DNA of 64,000 bases from an uncultured Pseudomonadota bacterium (GTDB lineage: Bacteria > Myxococcota_A > UBA796 > CAJQPC01), in NCBI GenBank assembly GCA_913060515.1, contig CAJXRZ010000011.1, forward strand, positions 1 to 64,000, written 5' to 3'. A model generated the notes under the pieces. The model was not told the DNA's origin. It saw only the letters and a program-made list of their open reading frames with translations, and did no database searches. How positions within the stretch are numbered: the first letter of the stretch is position 1; each line of letters starts with the position of its first letter. Positions 17,110 to 26,229 of this stretch are shown one piece after another. A program made the position numbers and the translations under genes.

Positions 17110-17946
17110 ATGAACTCTACCCGCACCCTGGTTGCTGGGATGCTCGGAGCCGCGCTTAGCGCAACCGCTCTGCTCTCACCGATCACGGCCTGGGCCAACC
17201 CCGCAGAGGATGCTCTGCGGGAGGCTCAGGGTGAGGTGACCGTCAAGCAAGACGCGGTGCAAAACCGTTTCTTCGTCAAGTCACAGCGCTTCGAGATCGC
17301 TCCGGTGATCGGATTGGTGCCAAACAACCCAATGGTTCGTCGGTATACCGGCGGAGTGCTGGTGGCGTACCACTTCACCGAGAACTTCGCGGCCGGTGGC
17401 CAGCTGATCTACTCGCCCGACCTGGGCACGAGTGACCTGAAGGGGCTGACCAATACTTTGGTCCAGATCGCCCACAGCTCGGACCAGGATGTGGAGTTCC
17501 AGCAGCCCTTGGACAAGATGGTGCTCGGCGCCACCTTCTCCGCAAACTGGATTCCTGTCTACGGCAAGATCAACTTGATCGGCGAGACGGTGATCAACTT
17601 CGACCTGTACATGTCGGGTGGCCTGGGGATGATGTCCATCGCCAAGTACAACGCCGTGTACGACGACGAGCTGGCGCGCACTGACCCGTCTGTGCCCCCC
17701 GTTGCCCTGGACTTCCAGAGAAACCAGGTCCGGGTCCCGGTCAACTTGGCCATCGGCACAGACCTGTTTCTGACCCAGACACTGGCACTCAAGCTTGAGG
17801 CCAGGTCCTACTTGTACGTGGACAAGGTTCCACAGTACGACCCGGACATCGCCGAGACTGACAACCGCCTCTACAACGTCTTCATCGCATCGGCAGGCCT
17901 GTCGATGTACTTCCCGAAGATGGACGACCGGCGCACCGAGTTCTGA
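17110..17946 (+). CDS. Outer-membrane beta-barrel protein, GltA/GltB (NfsA)-like
   Basis: A 278-residue protein with a signal peptide (cut near AWA-NPAE). Residues about 55 onward contain RFEIAPVIGLVPNNPMVRRY and YHFTENFAAGGQLIYSPDLG, the pattern of the myxobacterial outer-membrane barrel family that includes GltA/GltB and NfsA/NfsB. It ends in an aromatic residue, as barrels do. It is a clear paralogue of the next gene: both share NPMVRRY/DPFLNRY and YSPDLG. Start ATG 17110 is chosen for GGAG nine bases upstream. An in-frame ATG at 17086 is possible. First gene of the cluster. Assignment to A versus B is by order only. Confidence 0.8.
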   Translation: MNSTRTLVAGMLGAALSATALLSPITAWANPAEDALREAQGEVTVKQDAVQNRFFVKSQRFEIAPVIGLVPNNPMVRRYTGGVLVAYHFTENFAAGGQLIYSPDLGTSDLKGLTNTLVQIAHSSDQDVEFQQPLDKMVLGATFSANWIPVYGKINLIGETVINFDLYMSGGLGMMSIAKYNAVYDDELARTDPSVPPVALDFQRNQVRVPVNLAIGTDLFLTQTLALKLEARSYLYVDKVPQYDPDIAETDNRLYNVFIASAGLSMYFPKMDDRRTEF

Positions 17947-17958
17947 GCGGAGACCAGC

Positions 17959-18831
17959 ATGCGACTTCAATTTGCCCCCATCTGTCTGGCTGCTGCCAGT
18001 CTACTGCTCTCAACCCCTGTCCTAGCCGATGAGCTTGAGGATCAGGATGCCGTCGTCCAAGAGGACGAAGGCTCCAGTGATGACGAACTGGACGACATCC
18101 TCGGAGACACCTCCTCGGAGAAGTCCACCGTCAAGGAAGAGAAGGACGACCTTCGTGCCTCGACCGGCACCAAGGCGCCGTCCTTTGAGCCTCCCGACCG
18201 CACGATCAAGATGATCCAGCAGAAGGACTTCATGAAGATCGGTCGCTTCGAGGCCACCCCATCGGTGGGCTTCGTGACGAACGACCCTTTCCTGAACCGC
18301 TACATCGCAGGTGTGCGCCTCGGCTACCACCTGACCGAGATCTTCGCGGTCGAAGGTGAGCTGTCCTACAGCCCCGACTTGGGCGAGACCGACTGGAAGC
18401 CTCTGACCACCCAGCTGGTCAACGAGAACAACGTGTCTCCGGACATCAGCAAGCTCACTCTGGTGAGCAACGCGACCTTCCAGTTCTCCCCCATCTACGG
18501 AAAGGTCGCACTGGGCGGTGGAAACATCATCCACTTCGACATCTACGGTGCCTTCGGCATGGGAATCACCCAGACCCGTGATGACCTCCGCGCTCTCCAA
18601 GCTGAAGGCGACCCCATCGCCCAAGCGACGGAAGTGCAGATTCAGCCCACCACCAACTTCGGTGGCGGTGTTCGAGTGGTCTTCAACGAGACCCTGGCCG
18701 TCCGCGTTGATGGACGCTCCCTCGTCTACATCGAGACCGTCAACTCCACGACCTTGGAGATGAAGAACAACTTCGTGCTTTCGGCCGGCGTTGGCTTCTT
18801 CTTCCCCAACATGGACAAGGTGAACAAGTGA
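17959..18831 (+). CDS. Outer-membrane beta-barrel protein, GltB/GltA (NfsB)-like
   Basis: A 290-residue paralogue of the preceding barrel, starting 12 bases after it. The signal peptide ends near VLA-DELE. A strongly acidic linker (about 25-75) then precedes the barrel, which carries RFEATPSVGFVTNDPFLNRY and YHLTEIFAVEGELSYSPDLG. In Myxococcus the paired barrels A and B form the outer-membrane part of the Glt (gliding) or Nfs (spore polysaccharide) machine. Its stop overlaps the start of the next TPR gene by GTGA. The function here is inferred from family and order. Confidence 0.8.
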   Translation: MRLQFAPICLAAASLLLSTPVLADELEDQDAVVQEDEGSSDDELDDILGDTSSEKSTVKEEKDDLRASTGTKAPSFEPPDRTIKMIQQKDFMKIGRFEATPSVGFVTNDPFLNRYIAGVRLGYHLTEIFAVEGELSYSPDLGETDWKPLTTQLVNENNVSPDISKLTLVSNATFQFSPIYGKVALGGGNIIHFDIYGAFGMGITQTRDDLRALQAEGDPIAQATEVQIQPTTNFGGGVRVVFNETLAVRVDGRSLVYIETVNSTTLEMKNNFVLSAGVGFFFPNMDKVNK

Positions 18832-20750
18832 ACCTCCACTTCAAGCGCACTTTCTCCACCCTTCTGGGCCTGAGCGCCCTTGGGCTTGCTGCAACCGCCT
18901 CTGGCGATGCGCATGCACTGAGCTGCGACGAGATCATGAACATGGTCAACGTCAACGTTCCGGCCAACATCATCGTGCAGACGATGGAGGACTCGGGCGA
19001 CCAGTTCACCAACGAGGAGATCAAGTGCCTCACGGCTGCTGGTGCTCCTGACGAGGTGGTGAACACCGCCAAGAAGATGTCCGCCGCTTCCCGCGTGGAA
19101 GAGCCAATCGACCGCGATCCCCAGTCCGCGACTCCGTCGAAGACCAAGGACCGTGACGCCCTGGAAGGCGCTGAGCGCATCGACGAAGGCCGCGGCAACC
19201 GCGGAAGTCGTGGTGGCTACGAGGACCTCCCCGAGGACGGCGACGACCAAGCAGACCGTGCCGGTGGCGCTTGCGCTGACGACGTGGATGAGGCGGTCGA
19301 AGCCTACAAGGCCAAGAAGCACCTCGGCTCCAGCTTGGCACTCTTCAACATGCTCGAGGCTGGCACCTGCCCCGAGCAAGAGGAGCGCATCCAGTTCTAC
19401 CTGGGCATGAACCTCTACGAACTGGAGATGTACCACTCCAGCCAGTACTACTTCATGCAGGTAGTCAAGAAGGGCAGCAACGGCCGCTACTTCAAGTACG
19501 CCCTGCCCAAGGTTGTTGCGATTGCTCGCTACACCGGTGACGACTCCGAGTTGATGCGCCTGGCATCCGCGGCCAAGGCCAAGGATGTTCCAATCCAGGA
19601 GTACCCACGTAAGGCCCAGAACTACATGGCCTACCTCTACGGCGTCGACGCCTACGAGGACGAGGATCTCTCAGACGCACGCCGCTACTTCGGCATGATC
19701 TCCACCAAGTCGGACTTGTACCTCAAGTCCAAGTACTTCGAGGGAGTCATCTACCGTCAGCAGGACCGCTACAAGAGCTCCGTAAAGAGCTTCCGCGATG
19801 TCATTCGTGACTCCGAGCAGGTCACGCTCTACACCGACGGCGAAGTGGAAGAGGTTGAGCGTCTCACCGACCTCTCCCTCGTGAACATCGCGCGTATCTA
19901 CTACAGCATCCAGCGTTTCGACGAAGCTGAGAAGTACTACAGCTACGTTCCCCGCAGCTCCGACGTTTGGGCTGAGTCTCTCTTCGAGAAGGCTTGGGCC
20001 AACTTCATGCAGGGTGAGCTCAACACGACCTTGGGTCTGGTGTTGACCGTACAGTCTCCTTTCTACGAGACCGAAGAGTTCCTGCCCGAGGCCACCATCC
20101 TCCGGGCACTGACCTTCTTCAACCTCTGCGAGTACAAGCAGGTTGAGTTCGAGCTGATTCGCTTCGAGAACGCCGTACGCCCCATGTACACGGAGCTGGT
20201 TGACTTCATCAAGCAGTACCAGTCCAAGGAAGGCCGCAAGCTCGCAGACCAGGCCTACGAGGCCTACTTCGAGGGCGTCAAGAAGGACTCTGTGCTCCCA
20301 AAGAGCATGTTTACGAAGTTTTTGCGGAACCAAGACCTCTACTCCCTTGTCCGACACCTGCAGGTAATGGATGAGGAGGAAAAGAAGATCTCTGCACAGA
20401 AGTCCCTGTGGCGCGATTCTCTCGGCGCACACCTGAACAGCATCCTTGAGAAGGACCGCCGCCGCTACAAGCAGCGTGCTGGTCTGGTAATGCTCAAGGA
20501 GATGGCTCAGATGAGCAACCAACTGGGCGACTTGCTCACCCAGTCCGAGATCATCCGCTTCGAGGTCGTGTCGGCACAGCGCATCGGGTACGAGTACGCG
20601 ATGAGCTCCGTTGACCTCGCGGACACCAAAGATGAAAAGGCCATCGACTTCGCCACCAGCCGTGGATTGGCCTACTGGCCCTTCAACGGCGAGTTCTGGC
20701 AAGACGAGCTTGGCTACTACTACTACACGGAGCAGAGTTCCTGCGAGTAG
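18828..20750 (+). CDS. gltC: Periplasmic TPR protein, GltC/NfsC-like
   Basis: A 640-residue exported protein with a signal peptide (cut near AHA-LSCDE), a charged linker (about 85-140) and then helical repeats to the end, with TPR-like units such as AEKYYSYVPRSSDVWAESLF. Length and position after two barrels fit GltC/NfsC of Myxococcus (about 670 residues as I recall), a periplasmic link between outer-membrane barrels and the rest of the machine. The start is GTG 18828, overlapping the preceding stop. Individual TPRs are degenerate, so the assignment leans on context. Confidence 0.75.
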   Translation: MNLHFKRTFSTLLGLSALGLAATASGDAHALSCDEIMNMVNVNVPANIIVQTMEDSGDQFTNEEIKCLTAAGAPDEVVNTAKKMSAASRVEEPIDRDPQSATPSKTKDRDALEGAERIDEGRGNRGSRGGYEDLPEDGDDQADRAGGACADDVDEAVEAYKAKKHLGSSLALFNMLEAGTCPEQEERIQFYLGMNLYELEMYHSSQYYFMQVVKKGSNGRYFKYALPKVVAIARYTGDDSELMRLASAAKAKDVPIQEYPRKAQNYMAYLYGVDAYEDEDLSDARRYFGMISTKSDLYLKSKYFEGVIYRQQDRYKSSVKSFRDVIRDSEQVTLYTDGEVEEVERLTDLSLVNIARIYYSIQRFDEAEKYYSYVPRSSDVWAESLFEKAWANFMQGELNTTLGLVLTVQSPFYETEEFLPEATILRALTFFNLCEYKQVEFELIRFENAVRPMYTELVDFIKQYQSKEGRKLADQAYEAYFEGVKKDSVLPKSMFTKFLRNQDLYSLVRHLQVMDEEEKKISAQKSLWRDSLGAHLNSILEKDRRRYKQRAGLVMLKEMAQMSNQLGDLLTQSEIIRFEVVSAQRIGYEYAMSSVDLADTKDEKAIDFATSRGLAYWPFNGEFWQDELGYYYYTEQSSCE

Positions 20751-20806
20751 GAACGCCGCTCCCCCCTGATCTCTCTGAGGGTGGGCGCAAGCCGCCCGCC
20801 CAGCTC

Positions 20807-20820
20807 GCCGCGTAAGCGGC
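20807..20820 (+). promoter_or_regulatory. Hairpin abutting the gltD-like ribosome-binding site
   Basis: GCCGC-GTAA-GCGGC forms a five-base GC stem whose last base touches the AGGAG (20821-20825) of the next gene. A second G/C-rich hairpin may form at 20779-20800. Such structures could protect or limit the downstream message. Confidence 0.4.
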
Positions 20821-20833
20821 AGGAGATGCTCAT

Positions 20834-23800
20834 ATGAGTCTTCGTAAGCTCCGCACTTTTGTGCTCCCCATCACCTTGGCCTTCGTGGCTGGGTCCTTTG
20901 TCTCCTCCGAGGCGCAAGCCCAGGATCGAAAGGAGAAGGAGGAGCGTCGTGTTCTCCGCGCAGATGACGTGGATGACATGCAAAACCAGTCGGACGAGCT
21001 CCGAGCAATGGCCCGCGAGAAGCGCCATCAGGAGATGGACTTCGCCAAGGAGCTGCTCTCCAGAGACACGCTCAAGGGCGAGCAGAAGGCAGAGATGCTC
21101 CTGCGCCTCGCTGACCTTTACTTCCAGGAAGGACGAGACATCTACTTCCTGGAGATGAAGGAATACGAGAAGAAGTTTGACGCTTGCTTCGAGAACGAGT
21201 CCTGCGACTCCACCAGCATCGAAGCGGACAACAACGAGTCCGAGAAGTGGCAGAACAAGAGCATCCGTCTCTATCGCCAGATTCTGGACAACTACCCGAC
21301 CTTCGCTCGCGCGGACGAGGCCACCTTCTACTTGGCCCAAGCGCTGCAGGACACTGGCGATGCCAAGTCCGCCCTTGGCGAGTACACCCGCCTGGTCAAG
21401 ACTTACCCAGAGTCTCCCTACGTGCCCGATGCCTACGTGCAGATCGGCGAGTACTACTTCGACAACAACAACGCCTACAAGGCGCTGCTGGCCTACCAGA
21501 AGGCAACCGCCTTCAAGGACAGCGAGAAGTACGCCTTCGCCCTCTACAAGTTGGGCTGGTGCTACTACAACGTTGGTGAGTACGGCAAGGCCATCGAGAC
21601 CATGAAGGGCGTCGTCGCCTACTCCATGGCTGCAGAGGCCGCAGGCGGACAGCAGAGCAACATCCAGCTCCAGGACGAGGCCCTCAAGGACCTGGTTCGC
21701 TTCTTCGCTGATGCTGGCGAGATGGACGAGGCTTACGCCTACTTCTCCAAGCTGGGCAAGAAGGAGCTGATTCGCTCCATGCTCAAGCGCTTGGCTTCGA
21801 CCTACTTCGAGCAGGGCAAGTTTGAGGAGTCGGTACAGACCTACCGCCGCCTCATCGCAGAGGAGCCAAACTCCCCTGACGCGCCCGAGTACCAGGCTGA
21901 AATCATCGCCGCGTACAACAAGATCGGTCGCAAGAAGGAGACCCTGTCGGAGATCGACAAGCTCCTCAAGACCTACGGCAAGAACTCGGCTTGGGCACGT
22001 GCAAACGCTGCCAACCCCGAGGCCATCGAAGACGCCCAGGGTGTCATCGAGTCCAACCTGCGCCGGGTAGCCATCGACTACCACTCCGAGGCCAAGAAGC
22101 TCGGAACGGGCAAGAACGCCAAGGACACCTACTCGCTGGCCGAGTCGGCATACCGCGTCTACTTGGAGCAGTTCCCGGACAACAAGCACACCTACGAGAT
22201 GCGCTACGCATTCGGTGAGCTCCTCTACACCTTGAAGAACTTCAACGAGGCATACGACCAGTACATGGCCGTTGTGAAGTTGGACCCCAAGGGCAAGCGC
22301 TCTCAGTTCTGTGCCAGCTCCGCTGTCTTCGCCGCCGGTGAAATGGTCAAGGCAGAAGCCAAGGAAGGCAAGATCGAGAAGGCCTCCAAGGACAACAAGA
22401 CGGAGGCTGTCCCCCTCTCGGACTGGGAGAACAAGAAGCTTGCAGCACTGGATCAGTACTCGCAGCTCTTCCCGGACGACAAGGACACCAAGGGGATGAT
22501 CTACGAGGCTGGGTACTTGTACTACAACAAGAACCAGTTCAAGGAGGCCTCCGACCGCTTCCGCGTCGTCATCGGCATGGACCCACAGTCCAAGCAGGCG
22601 ATGCTCGCAGCGAACCTGATCCTCGACTCCTTCAACTTGGTCGAAGACTGGAAGAACCTCAAGGACGTCTCCAAGGCCTTCTACGACCAGGAAAGCCTGG
22701 GCAACAAGAAGTTCAAGGAAGAGACCTACACCATCTACCAGAACGCCAGCCTCAAGCTGATCGAGGTCACCCTCGAGCAGGACAGCAACAAGAAGGTTGC
22801 TGCTGAGTCTCTGGTCGCTTGGTACGAAGAGTTCCCCAAGGCCGACAACGCGGACCTCGCGCTGAACAACGCCGCGACCTACTTCTACACCGAAGGCGCT
22901 CGCAAGCAGGCCATGGAGACCCGTCTCCTGCTGCTCGAGAACTTCCCCAAGTCCAAGTTCTACAACAGCCAAGTGGCGTTGCTGGGCTACGACTACGAGT
23001 CCATGGCGGACTTCAAGTCTGCTGCTGAGCAGTACGAGAAGCTGTTCACCTTGGACAAGGAGAACGAGAACTCTCCGGACGCTCTCTACTCCGCCGCGCT
23101 CTTCCGTCGCGCCCTCGGCGAATGGGAAGTCGCTGTCGAGAACTACCAGAAGTACATCACGGCCTACCCAGACCGTGAGAACGTCCAGCAGGTTCAGCTC
23201 GAGATCGGCATGCTCTACGAAGAGAACGCCCAGCACGAGCAGGCCGCAAAGGTCTACCAGCAGTTCTTCACCGCCAAGGACCCCAAGGGTGTTTCGGCAG
23301 ACGAGCTGATGTACGCCCGGCTGCACTACGGCCTGGCAATGGAAGAGATGGGCCAGACCTCCAAGGCTGAGAAGCACTACGAGGACTCCATCAAGTGGTT
23401 CCAGGCCGCCAAGGAAGCTGGCACCGAGATGGCCCTCGGAGTCGAGTTCGGCGCCCAGATGATGTTCATCTTGGCCCAGGATGACTTTGACGAGTACATG
23501 GCGATGAAGATCTCCGGTCCGTCAGGCCGCGTCAGCCAACGCCAAGAGGACAAGATCCTCGGTGACAACCTCCTCAAGAAGGTCCGGACTCTCAAGGAGA
23601 TCGAGACCCTCTACGCAGGAATCGTCGGCACTGGCGCCGGTGAGTGGGGCTTGGCTGCCCTGGTCAACCTGGGAATGGCCTACGAGAACTTCGCGGACTC
23701 GATGGTCAACTCCTACGTTCCGTCCTACCTGACCGACGACCAAGCTGAGTTCTACAAGATGGACTTGGAAGCTTCTGCGTACTCGCAGGAAGAGAAGGCT

Positions 23801-23992
23801 GTCGAGGCCTACTCGGTCGCGCTGGGCAAGAGCTACGAGCTGAACCTCTACAACGACAAGCTCGCATTTGCGACACGTCGACTCGGCGAGCTGCGTCCTG
23901 AGCAGTTCCCAGGACTCGAAGAGACCCTGATGGAGCCGAACTTCACCTCGGCTGCCGGTCAGGCAACCCAGTCCTTCGTCGACAACCTTTAA
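20834..23992 (+). CDS. gltD: Large periplasmic TPR protein, GltD/AgmU (NfsD)-like
   Basis: A 1052-residue exported protein with signal peptide (cut near AQA-QDRKE). Nearly the whole mature chain is TPR or TPR-like repeats, for example ADEATFYLAQALQDTGDAKS, ALLAYQKATAFKDSEKYAFA and QHEQAAKVYQQFFTAKDPKG, interspersed with Lys/Glu-rich spacers. AgmU/GltD in Myxococcus is a periplasmic TPR protein of about this size, moving with focal adhesions. NfsD is its spore paralogue. AGGAG eight bases upstream supports ATG 20834. It follows the C-like gene and precedes the E-like lipoprotein, the canonical order. Confidence 0.82.
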   Translation: MSLRKLRTFVLPITLAFVAGSFVSSEAQAQDRKEKEERRVLRADDVDDMQNQSDELRAMAREKRHQEMDFAKELLSRDTLKGEQKAEMLLRLADLYFQEGRDIYFLEMKEYEKKFDACFENESCDSTSIEADNNESEKWQNKSIRLYRQILDNYPTFARADEATFYLAQALQDTGDAKSALGEYTRLVKTYPESPYVPDAYVQIGEYYFDNNNAYKALLAYQKATAFKDSEKYAFALYKLGWCYYNVGEYGKAIETMKGVVAYSMAAEAAGGQQSNIQLQDEALKDLVRFFADAGEMDEAYAYFSKLGKKELIRSMLKRLASTYFEQGKFEESVQTYRRLIAEEPNSPDAPEYQAEIIAAYNKIGRKKETLSEIDKLLKTYGKNSAWARANAANPEAIEDAQGVIESNLRRVAIDYHSEAKKLGTGKNAKDTYSLAESAYRVYLEQFPDNKHTYEMRYAFGELLYTLKNFNEAYDQYMAVVKLDPKGKRSQFCASSAVFAAGEMVKAEAKEGKIEKASKDNKTEAVPLSDWENKKLAALDQYSQLFPDDKDTKGMIYEAGYLYYNKNQFKEASDRFRVVIGMDPQSKQAMLAANLILDSFNLVEDWKNLKDVSKAFYDQESLGNKKFKEETYTIYQNASLKLIEVTLEQDSNKKVAAESLVAWYEEFPKADNADLALNNAATYFYTEGARKQAMETRLLLLENFPKSKFYNSQVALLGYDYESMADFKSAAEQYEKLFTLDKENENSPDALYSAALFRRALGEWEVAVENYQKYITAYPDRENVQQVQLEIGMLYEENAQHEQAAKVYQQFFTAKDPKGVSADELMYARLHYGLAMEEMGQTSKAEKHYEDSIKWFQAAKEAGTEMALGVEFGAQMMFILAQDDFDEYMAMKISGPSGRVSQRQEDKILGDNLLKKVRTLKEIETLYAGIVGTGAGEWGLAALVNLGMAYENFADSMVNSYVPSYLTDDQAEFYKMDLEASAYSQEEKAVEAYSVALGKSYELNLYNDKLAFATRRLGELRPEQFPGLEETLMEPNFTSAAGQATQSFVDNL

Positions 23993-24012
23993 TAAAGACC
24001 CGGAGCAACATC

Positions 24013-25545
24013 ATGATGACCAAGCGCATCCCCCTCCTCCTGGGTCTCGCCCTGACCCTCGGCATGGCCGCTGGCTGTGGCGACAAGGACAACACGCCCG
24101 CAGTTGATGAGACCACGGTCACTGACCCTGGATACTTCTTCAACCGCGCTGTGACGACCCTAAAGAGCCCTGACTCCAAGACTGGCGACGTTGACTACAC
24201 CGCCGCCTACGCGGACTTCGTCAAAGCTGGAAACCTGGACGGCAACAACAAGTCTGTCCAGTTCAACGCAGGCTGGACGGCCGAGCAGTTGGGTCAGCCT
24301 GACAAGGCGGAAGGCCACTACCGCAAGGCCCTTGAGATCGACCCAACCTACGAAGACGCCCTCTTCAACCTGGCAAACTTGCTCTCCGGAGCTGGTCGTC
24401 ACGCTGAAGCGGTCGAAATCTACGATGGCTACCTGACCGCCAAGCCCGGCGACATGGACCTTTGGAACACCAAGGTCGATGCCATGACCCAGGCCGGTCA
24501 ATACGACGAGGCCATCGCCGAGGCCCAGATCATTTTGCAGGCCAGCCCGGACAACGTGCCGGCCTACAGAAACCTGTCTCGCGCCTACTTCGCCAAGGGC
24601 GAGCTTGGGATGAGCCAGTTGGCCGCAGAGAAGGCCAAGTCCTTGCAAGAGGGTGACCCCGGAATCTACAACAACATGGGCGTCACCTACCTCCAGCAGG
24701 GTGACCAAACCGCAGCGATCGAGTCCTTCAAGACCGCCATCAAGGTGGATCCGGACAACCTCGAAGCGAACATGAACCTGGGGTACGTCGCCCTCAACTC
24801 GGGCGACTACAACTTGGCCTTGCAGTGCTTCCAAGCTGCAACCGGTGCAGACGGCGACAACATCGCCGCACTGCTCGGCCTGGCCGTCGCTCAGCGCGGC
24901 ACCCTGGACTTTGATGGTGCCTCGGCGACCTATGACAAGGTGCTCCGCCTCGATCCTAAGAACGAGACCGCGTACTTTAATGCTGCCACCCTTCACGAGA
25001 AGTACACCAAAGACTTCAAGAAGGCCAAGCAGCTGCTTCAGTCCTACGTGGACGTGAACCAAGGCAGCATCGCGCCGACGCACCCCGTCTTCGATCGCAT
25101 CAACGGCATCGCTGCCGCTGAGCAGGCCGAAAAGGATCGTCAGGACGAGCTGGCCCGCCAGGAGAAGGAACGCGTCGAGCGTGAGAAGCGCCAGCGCGAG
25201 AAGCTGGTCGAGCTCAAGGCTCGCAACACTGCGTACATGGCCAAGGTGGAGCAGGCATCTTGCCCCGCAGTCATGGAGATGGGCATGATCGAAGAGTTCG
25301 CCATGATCGGCGAGCAGGCTCAAATGGTCCTCGACGCCGAAGACTTCGGCATGGCCGGTGACATGATCACCTTCCTGGACTCCATGGAGCCTACTTTGGA
25401 CGAACTCATCCCAATGTGTGGTGGCGGCGAGGCTCCTGCCCCTGACGCACCTGCGGAAGGCGCCGCTCCAGCCGAAGGTGCCCCTGCTGCACCTGCGGAA
25501 GCTCCAGCGGACGCCCCTGCAGAGGCCCCTGCTCCAACCGAGTAG
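24013..25545 (+). CDS. gltE: TPR lipoprotein, GltE/AglT (NfsE)-like
   Basis: A 510-residue lipoprotein: signal with lipobox GMAAGC, then about eight canonical TPRs (about 70-380), such as KSVQFNAGWTAEQLGQPDKA and YNNMGVTYLQQGDQTAAIES, a charged coiled-coil segment (about 380-400, AEKDRQDELARQEKERVERE) and a low-complexity Pro/Ala tail (about 475-510). This is the layout of the AglT/GltE gliding lipoprotein. GGAG eight bases before ATG 24013 sets the start. A strong terminator follows, so it ends the first transcript of the cluster. Confidence 0.83.
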   Translation: MMTKRIPLLLGLALTLGMAAGCGDKDNTPAVDETTVTDPGYFFNRAVTTLKSPDSKTGDVDYTAAYADFVKAGNLDGNNKSVQFNAGWTAEQLGQPDKAEGHYRKALEIDPTYEDALFNLANLLSGAGRHAEAVEIYDGYLTAKPGDMDLWNTKVDAMTQAGQYDEAIAEAQIILQASPDNVPAYRNLSRAYFAKGELGMSQLAAEKAKSLQEGDPGIYNNMGVTYLQQGDQTAAIESFKTAIKVDPDNLEANMNLGYVALNSGDYNLALQCFQAATGADGDNIAALLGLAVAQRGTLDFDGASATYDKVLRLDPKNETAYFNAATLHEKYTKDFKKAKQLLQSYVDVNQGSIAPTHPVFDRINGIAAAEQAEKDRQDELARQEKERVEREKRQREKLVELKARNTAYMAKVEQASCPAVMEMGMIEEFAMIGEQAQMVLDAEDFGMAGDMITFLDSMEPTLDELIPMCGGGEAPAPDAPAEGAAPAEGAPAAPAEAPADAPAEAPAPTE

Positions 25546-25566
25546 GTCCACTGAAGGTGATCAATC

Positions 25567-25598
25567 AGGGACGGCCTTTGGGTCGTCCCTTTTTGTTT
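25567..25598 (+). terminator. Rho-independent terminator after the gltE-like gene
   Basis: Stem AGGGACG/CGTCCCT with a 10-base loop, followed by TTTTGTTTT. Confidence 0.9.
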
Positions 25599-25828
25599 TG
25601 AGCCCGGCGATCTTTCTCGGAACCCTGTGTCATCTCCGTGGTCAGTATCGACGCTGCTGTCTGCCTGGAGTTGCCATGCCGCCGCCTGATTCTGCCCATC
25701 TGGCCTATTGACCGACACCTGACATTGCAGACTTGTTTCCCGTTGCCCTAAGCGGCAAGATCCCCAAACCTTGGCGGACTCTCGTGTTGAAGAGGGGTGC
25801 AAGGCAAGGCCAAAGGCTTGCAAACGCC

Positions 25829-25857
25829 TTCTGTACCTCGCCGATTTGCGCTACTCT
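25829..25857 (+). promoter_or_regulatory. Candidate promoter for the gltF/gltG-like genes
   Basis: TTCTGT, 17 bases, TACTCT. The -10 region TGCGCTACTCT (25847-25857) is repeated exactly at 29181-29191. Confidence 0.4.
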
Positions 25858-25893
25858 CCCGCACGACGTCGCCCGCCATTCAAGGAGACCGAC

Positions 25894-26157
25894 ATGACCC
25901 TTCGCCGCCTGTCCGCCCTGCTGCTCGTATCCAGCTTCATTGCCGCCCCTGCCTTCGCGCAGGAAGAAGAGGAGCGCAAGATTGAGTACAAGTCACGCAC
26001 GGAGATCGACTTCGAAGGCGTGGAGGTCGACGGTGAGTTGGTCAAGCCAACGGGAGCCCTGCTTCTGGATCGCAAGCGCGCCGACTTCAACCCACTGATC
26101 AAACTTCGTGAGGATTTCAACGAAGAGATGGATCAGTCGGTAAACCAGGTCAAGTAG
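25894..26157 (+). CDS. Small exported protein, GltF/CglF (NfsF)-like position
   Basis: An 87-residue protein with a signal peptide (cut at AFA-QEEEE). The mature part of about 63 residues includes SRTEIDFEGVEVDGELVKP and FNPLIKLREDFNEEMDQSV, which I associate with the small conserved protein in myxobacterial gliding clusters (CglF-type). It sits exactly where the F gene is expected, between E and G. AAGGAG six bases upstream supports ATG 25894. No catalytic motif. A periplasmic accessory role is inferred. GltF itself is described as an inner-membrane protein, so CglF-like may be the better name. Confidence 0.65.
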   Translation: MTLRRLSALLLVSSFIAAPAFAQEEEERKIEYKSRTEIDFEGVEVDGELVKPTGALLLDRKRADFNPLIKLREDFNEEMDQSVNQVK

Positions 26158-26229
26158 ACCTGCCGCTCGTCGCACGCACCCCCCTTTCTTTTCTGAACCA
26201 CTGCCCTTTGCGGCACCCCGAGGGATCCC

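Larger units (their letters stand above)
25546..25893. other. 348-base intergenic stretch splitting the Glt/Nfs-like cluster
   Basis: Holds a strong terminator on its left, and a candidate promoter (25829-25857) and AAGGAG ribosome-binding site on its right. No credible gene was found in the middle on either strand. Confidence 0.7.

Noticed and set aside
20723-23377. An 884-codon minus-strand frame
   Set aside because: Very long, but Leu/Val-rich and exactly antisense to the clear TPR protein on the plus strand, whose codon pattern forces the opposite frame open.
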